NCBI GenBank assembly: GCA_000151295.1
Contig: GG745332.1
Span: forward strand, 1,122,662 to 1,186,661
Source of the DNA: Allomyces macrogynus ATCC 38327
Lineage: Eukaryota > Blastocladiomycota > Blastocladiomycetes > Blastocladiales > Blastocladiaceae
DNA length: 64,000 nucleotides
Reading direction: 5' to 3'
The notes below the pieces were generated by a model, which was not told the origin of the DNA, did not search any database, and saw only the letters and a program-made list of their open reading frames with translations. Below, one piece after another: positions 1 to 11,080 of this stretch; the first letter of the stretch is position 1; every line of letters starts with the position of its first letter. The position numbers and the translations under genes were made by a program.

Positions 1-401
1 AGCGACGCAGAGCCGATGCAATGTCCTTTGTCCAAATTGCAGCAAGTAGAGGCGTTGGCGACTTCAGTCCGTCGGTTGGAGGGCGACCACTGATCGAGGT
101 GCAAGGGGTTCGCATCGCGTCGTGTCAAAACGCGCAGACTTTCCGCGCGATAGCTACGCGACCTGAATTTTCAATACACTCTGCGAACAAATCCGTAATC
201 TGCACTTGCCTAAATACAGTAGAAATGATTATTGCGACGCGCCCCGCTTATACCACCGACGTTCAGCAACCGAGATGAGCTCCACGCGACGGGGGCCGCA
301 ATCCGGTCGGTTCTGTTCGCTCAAGTCGAACGCAGCCATTGTTCACAAGTCCATGCCTCTTGGGGCCACCAGCATCCCCCCCCCCCCCCCAGTTCAACCG
401 A
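1..401. other. Unassigned left edge
   Basis: No gene could be supported here. The stretch is downstream of the membrane-protein gene that ends at 402 on the minus strand. It contains a run of 15 C at 376-390. Confidence 0.4.
376..390 (+). repeat. Poly-C run, 15 nt
   Basis: An uninterrupted run of 15 C lies just downstream of the minus-strand membrane-protein stop codon. Homopolymers of this length are prone to length errors in sequencing. Confidence 0.9.
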
Positions 402-2370
402 TCACGTCGCGTGCTCCCTGTTCTGCGACGACACCGCGTCACGCCCAGATCCCTCGGCAGTCCCATCCGGCGAGTTTGCGGCCATCGCGCGGCTCTTCGT
501 GACCGCCGACGACTTGCGACGCGTGCTGTGCTCCGAGGACGGCGTTGCATTTCCGCCCGAGTGCGTGCGCGCGACGGGCCCGCGGTTCTCGCCCTTGGTC
601 GCGCGCCGCGCCGCGGCCGCATTGGTGCTGCGTCGCCCGCGCGATTTCAACATCGAGGTGAGGCAAACAAAGAAGTCACAATACACCCGACACCTCACCG
701 CCTATTTCTTGGTGGGAAATCGTGGCGCAGGAGTAGGGCAGAAGAGGGGGGGAGGGGTGCGGGAGGGCGACGGAAGCAGGACGGGAGCAGAGTAGGGTCG
801 GGTGAGGGGAACAGGAGCAGGACGGGAGCAAGGAGTCAGCGTCGCGTCGCGCCACAACCGAAACGAACGGGTGGAGAGTGTTTGCCGTAGTCGCGTACCT
901 GCGCAAACGTCATCAAAATCCACGTTGGGTCGATCTTGCTGTCGACGACCTGAATGACCGTGGCGCTCAGGATAAACGAGCACTCGATGAACAAGAGCAC
1001 TTGCGACCGCCACAGCAGCTGGTTCATGTTTGCGTAAAACACTGGACCCGACTCGGCTGGCGCCGGTACCGCGGTCGCGGTGTGATGCGACGCGCCCGAG
1101 TGCTGCTGCTGCACGGCAATCGCCATGTCGGACGCGCCCGACGGCGATCTTGGCCGCGGACGATTCCGCCACTTGGCAAGAAATGTGCTGACCCGTGCCG
1201 GCGACGGGTGCAGCGAGTGCAGGTGATAAATGAACGCGAACGACGTGATGCAATTGGAGACCGCGTCGAGAATGTAGGCGGCGCTCACGTAGTAGGGTCG
1301 GTAGAGCTGCAGCCCCGACGTGGGTGGGGAGAGCTTGGCGACGCATCGCGACACAGCGACCCCAAACCACAGGCCGGATTGCAAGAGGCCGAGCACGGCA
1401 ATGAGCTGCACAAGCCGTGGCCGCGAGGCCTGGCACATGGCGCGAAAACTTCGGGCCGGGGACCGAGCGGCACGGGTTAGGACCGAGCAAAACGACGAAA
1501 TGGATGGACTGCAACAACCGTGCGTACCGGTAGAAATTGAGCCACGCAAAAGCCCAAAATCCCGCAAGCTCCAGAACCCAGTCCCCGAGCGTCATCCAAA
1601 ACTTGTTGATTGGGATTTGGAGAGGAGGGAAAGGCAACGCAGTAACATTGATGATCAGCATGTTGCCCATCTGCGTGACGGCGACTCCGGCAAGCACAAA
1701 GAAAACCCATCGGGGCGCGTTCGTGGCGCCGAGAACGAGTGCAAACAAGATGGCCGAGACGTAAACGAAGAGGGCAATGCTGAAGACCAGCGTCGTTGAT
1801 GCGTAGAAGAAGCGCGTCTGAACAAGGACGCAAATTCGGATGGTTGGTCAGTCGATTCACGGTGGAGAGATGAGCTTGTCGTTCAAAAATGGCCTCTCAC
1901 CTCCGAAACGAGCCAAACATGCGACAGGGCAACGTCGTTGCTCCGGAACGGCTTGGGCGCGACCACATAGGAGACCGCCATGGTGGTGACCATCTTATTG
2001 AGGAACCGAAAAGGGATGCCGGTGCTTAGTTCGGCCTCCGGGTACTGTTCAACGTGATTTCACGCCGACAGGCACGGACGTGGTCGTGCACCGAGTAGGA
2101 GGTGCAGGAGGTGCCAGCTCGCAGTGTGGCGGGCAGCTTTGGTGGATGACGGGATGGCGTGCGGCCACGTTCGGGAACGAGCCCGGACTACGGCGGTGAG
2201 GGACTTGCAGGTCTTGTTTTTCGTGATCCAAAGCGTAAATAAGCGCATCGTGCAGGGCGGCGACGTGGTCAGAGTCGTGGCGGGCTGGTGCCTCGGCGTT
2301 GCGACAGTATGCACGCGTTTGATAAATACGTAAGAAGCACGTGTAGACTTGCTTGAACTTGCCCGTGTTT
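402..2370 (-). CDS. Orphan seven-helix membrane protein
   Basis: Inferred exons on the minus strand are about 2370-2205 (tentative), 2044-1901, 1817-1497, 1429-899 and 701-402; the last four join in phase with GT-AG introns. The translation has six clear hydrophobic helices and a probable seventh: TLVFSIALFVYVSAILFAL, WVFFVLAGVAVTQMGNMLII, a segment around WVLELAGFWAFAWLNFYRY, LIAVLGLLQSGLWFGVAVS, one around YILDAVSNCITSFAFIYHL, one around VLLFIECSFILSATVIQVV, then a segment spanning the last junction. A long basic loop separates helices five and six, and a Ser/Thr-rich tail follows helix seven. This resembles GPCR topology, but I recognise no family. The 5' end is unresolved because no start codon was found in the first exon's frame. 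The gene is head-to-head with the antiporter at 2855. Confidence 0.6.
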
Positions 2371-2854
2371 CAGCTTTCATGGCTCCAAAATAGTGAGGGC
2401 GCAATTTAAATTAAGCCATTATGAAACGCATGCGTTCCCGTTTCGGCACTTTCCTCATTTTCCCTTGTCCGTTCTCGCGTGTTGCTGGCACCTTCCCGAC
2501 CTCTTCTGGAGCATGTCGGAGCCGTGCCCTGCCTGCCACCGTCTTTGCGCCAAGACTCGGCGAGCCTGCGAAAGGCACCACCTGCCTCCGCCCTCTCGGC
2601 ACTCGCCGCGACGGCGCTGCACGGCTGACCCTCTCCAGGCTCCTCCCGGGACCCTCAACCCTGCGCTCGACGCGCACTTCCACGGCGACGTCTGCGACAA
2701 AAGCGACAGCAACCGCTGCCATCAGCAGTCAAGTCGGCACTGCTCTCACGACACACGGCACTCCAACCACCAAGTGGGCAAGCCCGCCAGCACACGCCGT
2801 GACACGCACGACGAGCACGCACCAAGCCATCCCCGAAACCTCGACAAGTACTTC
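2371..2854. other. Shared 5' region of two divergent genes
   Basis: This interval separates the minus-strand membrane protein from the plus-strand antiporter and presumably holds both promoters. An open frame runs upstream of 2855 in the antiporter frame, but its translation is Pro/Arg/His-rich and unlike a transporter N-terminus, so I treat it as non-coding. Confidence 0.4.
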
Positions 2855-4768
2855 ATGAGCGCCGCTGACGCGCTGGCCGCTCCCGGCGCACCGCCCGACG
2901 CGGGCACCGCGCGCTTCTCGCCCTACCTCGAGCCGAGCCTGCACCAGCTCGGCGTATTGGCCTCGTTCCTGGTCGTTCTCAATGTCGTCCGTATCGCGTT
3001 CGACCAACTGTTCTATGCTGGTCTCGTCGGCGAACTGCTCCTCGGCGTCGTGTACGGCACGCCGCTCGCCGACTTGCTCACGGACGCCTGGCTCGACACG
3101 TTCCGCGTCCTCGGTGATCTCGGTCTGATCCTGGTCGTTTTCGAGGGCGGGCTCGGGATTCATCGTGACCTGTTGCTCGCGAACCTGCCGCTGTCGACAC
3201 TCGCCGCCATGATCGGCGTGCTCACGCCGATCGCGCTGTCGGTGTTGCTCCTGCACGTTGCATTCGGGTATCCTCTCGCGCAAGCCTTGGCTGCGGGTGC
3301 TGCACTGTCGTCAACGAGTCTGGGCACCACGTTCGTTGCGCTCGGGAGTACCGTTGGCCGCGTTTCGGCCGCAGCGGCGGCATCCACCACCGTCCAGACG
3401 GCCACTGACGCACCTGCTGCCACGTTGTCACCAGCGTCGCTCGACGACGCGGATATCGTTCCGGCCCCCGCGGACTCCGTCCCGCCACCCGCACCCGCGC
3501 CCACCCCAGCCGCGGCCGACCCGATCACGACTCGGTTCGGTACTGTCCTGATCTCGGCCGCCCTAATCGACGACGTGGTCGGTCTCGTCATGCTGAGTAT
3601 CATTGACGCTGCGTCCGCGGCCCCCTCGGCGGGGTCCGAGAAATGGTGGACGCACGCGGTCGTGCGCCCGCTCGTCGCGTCGTTCGCGCTGGCTGCGGCG
3701 GTACCCGCTTTGGGCGTCTGGGTTCTCCGGCCCGTGTTCCGCAAGTGGATCGAGCCGTGGCTCGTACGAACGTCGGAAACGATCCGCACGCGCGCGGTCT
3801 TGATTGGTCAGTTGGGCGTATTGGCGGGACTGGTCACGGCTGCGGGTAAGGCGGGTGCGTCCAACTTGCTCGGCGCGTTCTTGGCGGGCCTGTTACTCGA
3901 GGCATTGCCGAGTGAACCAAACGAGATGGCGTGTCATACACGGGATGAAGACGAGGAGACGTCGGTGGTGCCCACCGCGGTGGTCTCGTTCATGGACGTG
4001 TTTGCCACAACGCTCGGACCACTCAAGGAGTACATTCTCGCGCCGTTGTTTTTCTCGTCCATGGGGAGCGGTACGCGTTGACCTCGACCTTCTCCACGTG
4101 ACGGAGCACGGAACTGACCGAGCCGTCGTCATGTAGCCATTCCATTCTTCAGTCTCTGGACCCCCAAGATCCTTTGGCGCGGCCTCGTCTATGCGGTGCT
4201 CATGGGCCTCGGCAAGTTCATTGTCGGTCCCGTCGTGATCGGCATCGACCACTTCCTCATCCGGTGCGGCCAACCCGCACCACCGCGCCGCTCACGGCGA
4301 CACCGCCGGTCCACGCGCCCACGCAGCGGCGCATCATGGCTCTCAGGCGACGGCATCCCGGCGCCCCCACCACCCCCACCTGCCGCGGCGCTCCCGGCAC
4401 CCTCGGGAATGCGGTCCCGCCGCGGGACCCGCGATGACAAGCCCCGCGCACCTGCACCCCTACCACCACCGACATCCAGTCCCGATGTCGCTCCGGCTGA
4501 CCCGCCGCCCGAGAACCTAGCGGCTCCCGCGGCGCTTCTCGGGCTCGGTCTCGTGGCGCGCGGCGAAATTGGGATTTTGATTGCGCAATTGGCGTATTCG
4601 GGTGGAGTCACGTCGCGCAACGACCCAGCGCAGACGCCGGCGCTGGGGGAAGAGCCGTTTTTGTTGGCGACGTGGGCGATTGTCGTGTGTACGGTCGTTG
4701 GGCCGCTTGGGATGGCGGCGCTTGCGCGGCGGTGGTGGCCGCGGATCGCGGCGGGGCCGTGGGGCTGA
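2855..4768 (+). CDS. CPA2-type cation/proton antiporter
   Basis: Two exons, 2855-4070 and 4137-4768, join in phase across a 66-nt GT-AG intron; the join restores a hydrophobic stretch, FFSSMGSAIPFFSLW. The protein is about 616 residues with many hydrophobic segments. Family hallmarks are LGLILVVFEGGLG in the N-terminal half, ALIDDVVGLVML (the paired acidic residues of the transport site in electrogenic CPA members), and GLVARGEIGILIAQL near the C-terminus. Two Pro/Ala-rich hydrophilic insertions interrupt the core, one after the fifth or sixth helix and one before the RGEIG motif. The expected role is Na+ or K+ exchange for protons across a cellular membrane; substrate and location cannot be read from sequence. 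ATG at 2855 is chosen because membrane-like sequence starts shortly after it. Confidence 0.85.
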
Positions 4769-5056
4769 GAGCGAGGGTAAGATGCGGATTTTGGAGTGTA
4801 AATAGTGTACGGAGGAACTAGAATGTCATGGAAGGTGAATGTGGTTTGCCTGCTTGTGTCTGGACGGTGCTAGGTAGCAAAGCAAGGGCATCACGACACG
4901 AATGAACACCACGATTGGATTTTGAAACAGCAAACTATTGGCACAGCAAACACAAAAAAGGGGGGAGAGCGACAGCGCTTCTGCTCACGCGCGCGGCGTC
5001 GCCGTATTGGGGTAGGAAAAATTACATGACCGCTTCTCGCACGGTGCACTTCATGC

Positions 5057-5833
5057 TCACGCCTTGGCGGCACTGAACGCTGCTTCGGCCGCACGCGCCT
5101 CCTCGGCTGCCGACTCGAGCGCGATCCTGAGCAACCGCACGGCCTCGAGATGCGCGATCTTGCGGTCCGTGTCGTTGGCACTGTTCGCCGCCGGCACTGC
5201 GTTTGCCGAGGCCGTGGCGGGCCGCGGTGGAACCGGCGGCTTGCTGACCGGCTCCACAGGCTCCACACCGAGCTGCGCGAGCTGCGCGAGCTGCGCGGCA
5301 AACAGCGCGTCATCGTCATCATGGTCCACCCGGCGCCGCGGCGGCGGTGGCGGTGGCGGCGCCGTATCGTGCAGTGCCATCTGCGCAAGTTGCGCGGCAA
5401 TAAGCGCATCCTCGTCGTGCTCATGGTGGCTGCGCGAAGGACCTGGCACGGGAACGGTATCGTGAAGCCCAATTCGCTTGAACTGCTCGGCCAGCGCCAA
5501 GTCGTCGTCGCTGTCGTCGCCGCCGTCGATCGGCGGGGTGCTCGCGCGCGACGTGGCTGCGGACGCCGCATACGACACGGGTCCTGACGGCGGGTACGAC
5601 AGGGGCGCCAACGTCGAGACCGACGACCGCCGCGGCGGGAGCACCGGCGGCGGCGGCGCGAGTGTCGGCACCGGTTCCGGAACGCGCGACGACTTGCGCG
5701 GGCGGTCCTTCTTCCCACTGCGCCGCTCGCTCGCGTCGGACCTGCGCCGTCCCTCGGCCCTAGAGGCCGGCAAGTTATGCAGCACGAGGTAGGGCCCACG
5801 CGGGTCCGTGGCGGTTTGACTCGCGGCGGCCTG

Positions 5834-5864
<31 letters not shown>

Positions 5865-8279
5865 CGCTGCAAGGCCAGCTGCTGTTGCCGCAATTGTTGC
5901 TCGTACTGGAACTGCTGCAATTGCTGCTGGTAGGCCGCGAGTTCGAGCGCGCGCTGCTGCTGCTCGAGCTGTTTCTGCAAGGCCGCGAGCTCGAGCGCGC
6001 GCTGTTGCTGCTCGAGCTGTTTCTGCTGCCGCCGCAATTCGGCCAGGGCGCGCCGTTGCTGCAGGTCGTCCTGGTAGGCGAGCGCCTCTTGCCGCTCCTG
6101 TTCTTGCAGGAGGTGTGCGACGATGGCGTCGTCGAGGACTTGCTGCGACGACGACGATGCGGGGGCGGTGGACGGTGATGGGGCGAGGATCGTGTCCATG
6201 AGCAGTGCCGCTGGATCGATGGCGGTCGGCGCGAGCGTGGTGGCTGGTTGCATGGCGGTGGAGGTGGTGGATGAGGACGCGACAGACAGTTCAGGCACGG
6301 GGCCCGCGAGCGGCAGGTACGAGGTCGACGTGTCGAGGACTGTCGGCAGATACGCGGCGGATGCGTCGAGTGCCGTCGACGTGGGAAGATACGCCGCCGT
6401 CGGATCAAGCGCCGTCGTCGTCGTCGGCAAGTATGCGGCCACCGGGTCGATTGCCGTCGTCGTCGTGGGGAGATAGCCTGCCGACGCATCGATCCCCACA
6501 GTGGGCAGGAACGCAGCAGTTGGGTCGGTCGCCAATCCCGCCACCGGGGCCACGGCCACCGCCGTCCCGAGCTGCGCGGCCAGTGCCGGGTCGGACGCAA
6601 TCGTCGTCTCCAGTGCGGCCAGGTAGGCGAGAATCGCCGGCAGATCATTGTACTGGTGCGCGATGACGGCCGCAGGCTCAAAGTTGGATGAGAGGACTTG
6701 CGGAGCGACACTGTCGAGCGTGGCCATGACATCTAAGGGAGCGATCCGTGGTGAGTCTTGGCAAAACCCTAGGCAAGACCGGTCGGGGGACCCACGTACT
6801 CGCGTCGTAGACGGGCACGACACACGGTTTCTTGGCCCAGTCAAACAGCGTGTCGAGCGAATCCTCGGCCTTGCGTTTCGTCGAGGTCGAGGTCGATGTG
6901 CGAGCAGGGGCCGGCGGCGGTGGCGCGGTCCGTGAAGTCATCAATGGTGCCATGTTACTTGACGAGGCCAAGTTCAGCGTCGTCGACGGCGTGGCCATGG
7001 ACATCGCGAAAGTTGTCGGGGTGGTCACCGCGGGAGTCAGCATCGAAGGCGCCGTTACGGCCGTGTACCCGGCCAATCCTGGATCGTAATAAGGTGGTGT
7101 AGACGGGACGCTCGTCACGGTATTTGCCGCTGTGGCCGGTCGCGTTGGCGTCGGCGGCAACGCGCGCTTGGACGCAGCCAGAAACGCGGCATTACGCATG
7201 CCGTCAATTGGCTGCGGCGAGAGCGCTGGTGTTCGCACGAATGGGTCAGTCTCCGAAGATCTCGGCATCAACTGCGGCCAGGTGAGACGTACACCCCGAT
7301 TCGGCCGAATGCGGGCTCAGCGGGTACTGCATCGGTGACGGCCGCGGCGCGTGCGCGGTGGCCATGCCGCCCGCCGCGGGACTCGGCGTGAGCAGCTGCA
7401 GGTGCTGCAGAGGCTGCAGCGGTTGCGTGGGCGCGAACGGGAGCAGGTGGTGCGTGTCGATGCCCGCGGTGGGAGCAGCCGTCGGCGTGGCCCAGACGGG
7501 TGCAGTCGCTGCTGCTGCCGCGGCAGCAGCCGCAGCCGCATTCGCAGTCGGATGGCTCGGGATAACGACGGGCGGCGGCGGAAGGTTGTAGGCAACGCCG
7601 TGAGGGACCAGGCCGTGTGCAGGCGCTTGGAGCGGGACGCCATGACCGGGCAAATGAAGTGTGTGCACGGCCGCGGCCAGGAACCGCGGGTCGGCAGCGT
7701 GTGCGGCCACAACGGCGGGAGGTGGCGGGGGCTCGTGCGTGCGGAGATGCTTCCTCAGGTCCTGTGGCCGCTTGAATCGCTTGCCGCATGTCTACACTCA
7801 CGACCACAACGAGAGTTAGCTCGCGTGAGCGCGCCCGATGCGGAAACGAGCCGCAATTTACGCACAGCGCAGGCGTGCGGTTTGAGCGGGACGTGCACAC
7901 GCAGGTGCGAGGTAATGTGGTCGCGCTTGGCCTTGGAGACGCCGCACGGCTGGCCTGAGGGAAGCACCCACCGGCACGTCAAGCACAATGTCCCCGCCGT
8001 CTTGCGGCCAATGTGCGCGGCCGTCAGGTGCCGGAAGAGCGCGTCGGCGTCAGCGGCAACGTGCGTGCACTCGACCCACCCGCACGCGAGCGGGCCGTCA
8101 TCGTCGTCATCATTGTCGTGTTGGTCAACGTGGTCGGCATGGTCATGGTCGTGGTCGTGGTCGTGGTCGTGGCTCGACGGTGCGGAGCTTGCGGCGGGCA
8201 GGTCGCGTGCGGTGGTGGCGCTGTTGGGACTGGCGGCCGGAAGAATCGCCATCGCCGTCGATGCCACGTCGGCCATCAT
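5057..8279 (-). CDS. PacC/Rim101-type zinc-finger factor, copy 1
   Basis: Four minus-strand exons, 8279-7866, 7791-7293, 7225-6800 and 6732-5057, give 1004 residues with every junction in phase; the second and third introns are 67 nt each with GTACGT donors. Three PacC-type fingers lie at about residues 66-157: CGWVEC, then the diagnostic [12 protein letters not shown], then a third finger assembled across intron 1, [17 protein letters not shown]. Known family members activate genes at alkaline pH through GCCARG sites. A His-Asp repeat precedes finger one. Downstream come Ala/Pro-rich sequence, a [17 protein letters not shown] segment recalling the PacC helical region, six imperfect AYLPT repeats, a Gln-rich coiled coil, and a C-terminal helix starting [19 protein letters not shown] see no YPXL/I motif of the type that recruits PalA. 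A paralog lies directly upstream. Confidence 0.88.
6310..6535 (-). repeat. Coding repeat, six AYLPT units
   Basis: Within PacC copy 1, about six imperfect units of 11-14 residues follow one another. Examples are [33 protein letters not shown] and [11 protein letters not shown]. The tandem paralog does not have them. Confidence 0.85.
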
Positions 8280-8855
8280 GGTCGTAGAGCGCGCGCTTGA
8301 CGAATGCGAGCAGTCACGGTGTGCGATGGAGAGTCGAGGAGAGGGGTGGTTGTGCGCGGCGTGCCCTGGCGCGCGCCGCGTCAAGGTCGAGGCGAAATGA
8401 TGAAGAGGACGTGTGCCAGCCGCAGCACGAGTCGGGCACGCACGCGCTGTTGTTCAAAAACGACCAACAGGAGGAACAAGCTGTCAAGCAAGCTTGGCCA
8501 TCCGTCTTGGCATTTCGCCGCGTTCCCCAATCCCCTCGCCGATTCGATCACTGATCGATCCACCAGGACTTAGTCGATTTCCTCCACCACCGCACCATGT
8601 TGCGCACCGCGTCGGGCGGCAGCGGCGGCAGCGCAGCGTCGAGGCCATCGAACGCGACCAGACGCCATTTCACAGACCAACCATGCATTCCATTGCCACC
8701 ACCCGGTTCCGCCAACCAATCCAAAAAACTAATGTACATGGCGCCGCATCTTGGCGCCTGCGCGCGCGCCGACCTCGTCCACCCATAAGCACGGGCCTTA
8801 GCGCGCGCTGGGCCCCTCTTGCTCTTCATGCTCGTGCTCCACCTCTCCTCCACCC
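8280..8855. other. Promoter region of PacC copy 1
   Basis: This 576-bp interval lies between the copy 2 stop and the copy 1 start, both on the minus strand. No gene is seen. It carries two GCCAAG hexamers read on the minus strand, at 8493-8498 and 8506-8511. Confidence 0.5.
8493..8511 (-). promoter_or_regulatory. Paired candidate PacC sites (GCCAAG)
   Basis: Two GCCAAG hexamers on the minus strand sit 13 bp apart, about 215 bp upstream of the copy 1 ATG. GCCARG is the known PacC target in Aspergillus. The match is to a short degenerate motif, so autoregulation is only a suggestion. Confidence 0.3.
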
Positions 8856-11080
8856 TTATGCCGCTGCTGCCGACTCGAGCAAGCACCGCAACACCTGCAC
8901 GACCTCGAGATGCATCTGATTCCGCGCCGGCGTCGGCACCAGTTGCGGCTGTTGCTGCTGTTGCTGCTGCACCTGGACCGGCGCCTGCTGCTGCACCGGC
9001 TGCACCGGCATCTGCACTGGTGTCGGCACATCCTCGACCCCCATCCCTGCGAACCCCGCGGTAATCGCCTCGATCCCGCCATCCTGCACTTCGCCGGGGG
9101 GCGTATACCCCCTGCGTCCACGGCGCATAAACGGCACATCCGCGCCCGTCGACGGGTCGCGGAGACACCGCATCCCGGCAAACCTCCCGCCGGCAGACCT
9201 TGCCTCGGCGGCCGCCTGGTACGCGCGAATTTCCGCCTCCTCGTCGGTTTCCTCGGGCTCGGCTGAGGGAGCCAAGTTGAACAGGACGGTCGGTTCGTGC
9301 ACGGGGGGCGGGATCCGGGGTGGCGGAGGTTGCGACCGCATGGCGATCGCGGATGCCCGGGTGGGCGGCGCGACTTCCGCGTAGTGCTGCCATGCCGGGT
9401 ACTGCGAGGTACACGACGACGAGGTGATTGGCGGGATCAGGTCGTCCGCGGGGGACATGCCGCGCGTCGGCGCGGGCAGGAACGGATCGAGTGCCGGGTC
9501 GCGCATCGCCGAGGGCACTCCCGCCGACTCGACGACCAATAGATCGGCAAAGTCCGGGTCGGTGCTGGTCACAATCTCGGGCGCGACGAGCGGCGGTGGC
9601 GGTGGCGGCAGGGGCAAGGTCATGGTCGGCTCAAGGTGCATGAGAAACGNNNNNNNNNNNNNNNNNNNNNNNNNNNNNNNNNNNNNNNNNNNNNNNNNNN
9701 NNNNNNNNNNNNNNNNNNNNNNNNNNNNNNNNNNNNNNNNNNNNNNNNNNNNNNNNNNNNNNNNNNNNNNNNNNNNNNNNNNNNNNNNNNNNNNNNNNNN
9801 NNNNNNNCTTGATCCCGTCAAGCAGGTCATCGAGGTCGTCGCGCGGGCGTTTGGTCGAGGAAATGGTGTTGGTGGTTCCAGCAGCAGTGGTGCTCGCGCT
9901 GGAGCTTGGGTCGGCCAGGATCGACGCGTCGCCGAGAAGCGCGCCGAGACCGCGCGGTGCTGCGACGGGGGTTGGTGACGCGTGCCCGTGCCAGGAGGTT
10001 GCGTGCGATTCTAAAGCGGTGGGGAAGATCAGTTCACACGTCAACTCTCCCATCGCAGCAATAGTTGGTAAGCAATGCATGCCGTGCAGCGGATCCATCG
10101 TCGGTGTGACCGGAAACGACATTGGCGACGGCATCCGTGTATAATTTACTGGCGGCAGGCCGACAGGCGACGGCGACGGCCCATCGCGTCCCGACAATGC
10201 CGGCGTCGGCAACTGGAGCCGGTGCGCGTTGGGTGGAGCCAGTAGCGACCCTTCAAAGCTGCCAGAACTCGACCCACGGCGCGGTGGTGGCGGCGGGGGT
10301 GATGGCAAGACCAACGTCGACGTGGCAGCCAGGGAGCGGGACGCGGGTGCGGACGACGAGGAGGCAGCTTCGTTGGGCGTGGTCGGTGCCAGTTGCGCGC
10401 TTCGGCGGCGCGAATTTTTGGTCCGTGTCGCAATATGCGAGAAGGTGAGCTCGTGCTTCTTGAGATCTTGCGGGCGCTTGAACCGCTTCTTGCAGTCCTA
10501 TTGGTGTCGCAAAGAATCGGGGGTGATATCGTCAGTGGGGGTGATATCGTCAGTGGTGGCGCGCTTTCCAGACGGTTCTCGAACGAAATAAACAACGGTG
10601 CCAGTCGGAGCGACCGCTTTCCCTCCTGGAGCCGAGGGGTGAAAGAAAACAACGGGGAGCACGGACCGGACACCAGTGCGGCTTCAAGTCGGTCATATGC
10701 ACGCGCAAGTGCGACGTGAGATGGTCGCGCTTGGTCTTGGCGAGACCGCAAATGTGGCCGCCGGGCAAGGTCCATTTACACTCGAGGCAGAGCGTGCCCG
10801 CGGCCTTGCGCCCGACATGGTCCTCGGACAAGTGGTGGAAGAGGAGCTCGGCGTCGGCAAACCGCGCGCAGCATCCGGCCCATTGGCACTTGAGGTCGCC
10901 GTACTCGTCGTCGACACCGTCCTCGTCGCGCGGCGCAGCGGACGTGGCGGCGGCAGCAGGATTGCGTGCGGGAGCCGCATTCGGAGTTGTTGTCGTGGAT
11001 GGACTCGTCAGGCCAAGGTCGGCAAGGAGGACCGACGCGTTGCGCGCGAGCGCCGGGATGAAGGTCGCGGCCAGGTTCAT
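8856..11080 (-). CDS. PacC/Rim101-type zinc-finger factor, copy 2 (gapped)
   Basis: Exon 1 is 11080-10667 (138 codons, exactly the length of copy 1 exon 1) and exon 2 starts at 10497; coding then runs into an N gap (9650-9807) and resumes to the stop at 8856. The three fingers are CQWAGC, KRDHLTSHLRVH, and [17 protein letters not shown], the last completed across intron 1 using a GTCCGT donor. Finger three has an unusual five-residue spacer between its two His. A KRPRDDLDDLLDGIK segment matches the equivalent region in copy 1. The C-terminus HLEVVQVLRCLLESAAAA matches the copy 1 C-terminal helix. It lacks the AYLPT repeats and the long coiled coil. The frame across the gap cannot be verified. 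Confidence 0.85.
9650..9807. other. Assembly gap, 158 N
   Basis: A run of N interrupts exon 2 of PacC copy 2, directly after the LDDLLDGIK segment. Confidence 1.
10519..10554 (+). repeat. Perfect 18-bp tandem duplication in an intron
   Basis: The unit GGGGGTGATATCGTCAGT occurs twice back to back at 10519-10536 and 10537-10554. It lies inside the first intron of PacC copy 2, near its 3' splice site. Confidence 0.9.

Noticed and set aside
470..795. Plus-strand coding-like frame (contains VTADDLRRVLCSEDGVAF)
   Set aside because: It has strong GC at third positions and looks protein-like, but it overlaps the last exon of the minus-strand membrane protein, which joins in phase to four upstream exons. 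Only one strand is likely coding, and the plus frame has no supported partner exons.
2393..2854. N-terminal extension of the antiporter frame to 2393
   Set aside because: The extension is His/Pro/Arg-rich with no signal or membrane segment, and it would occupy the interval shared with the divergent gene. ATG at 2855 fits the family better.
4891..6732. Minus-strand frame of about 610 codons within PacC copy 1
   Set aside because: It is out of frame with the PacC exons and reads as Arg/Ser/Pro repeats. The PacC frame ends in a helix shared with its paralog, which identifies the real frame.
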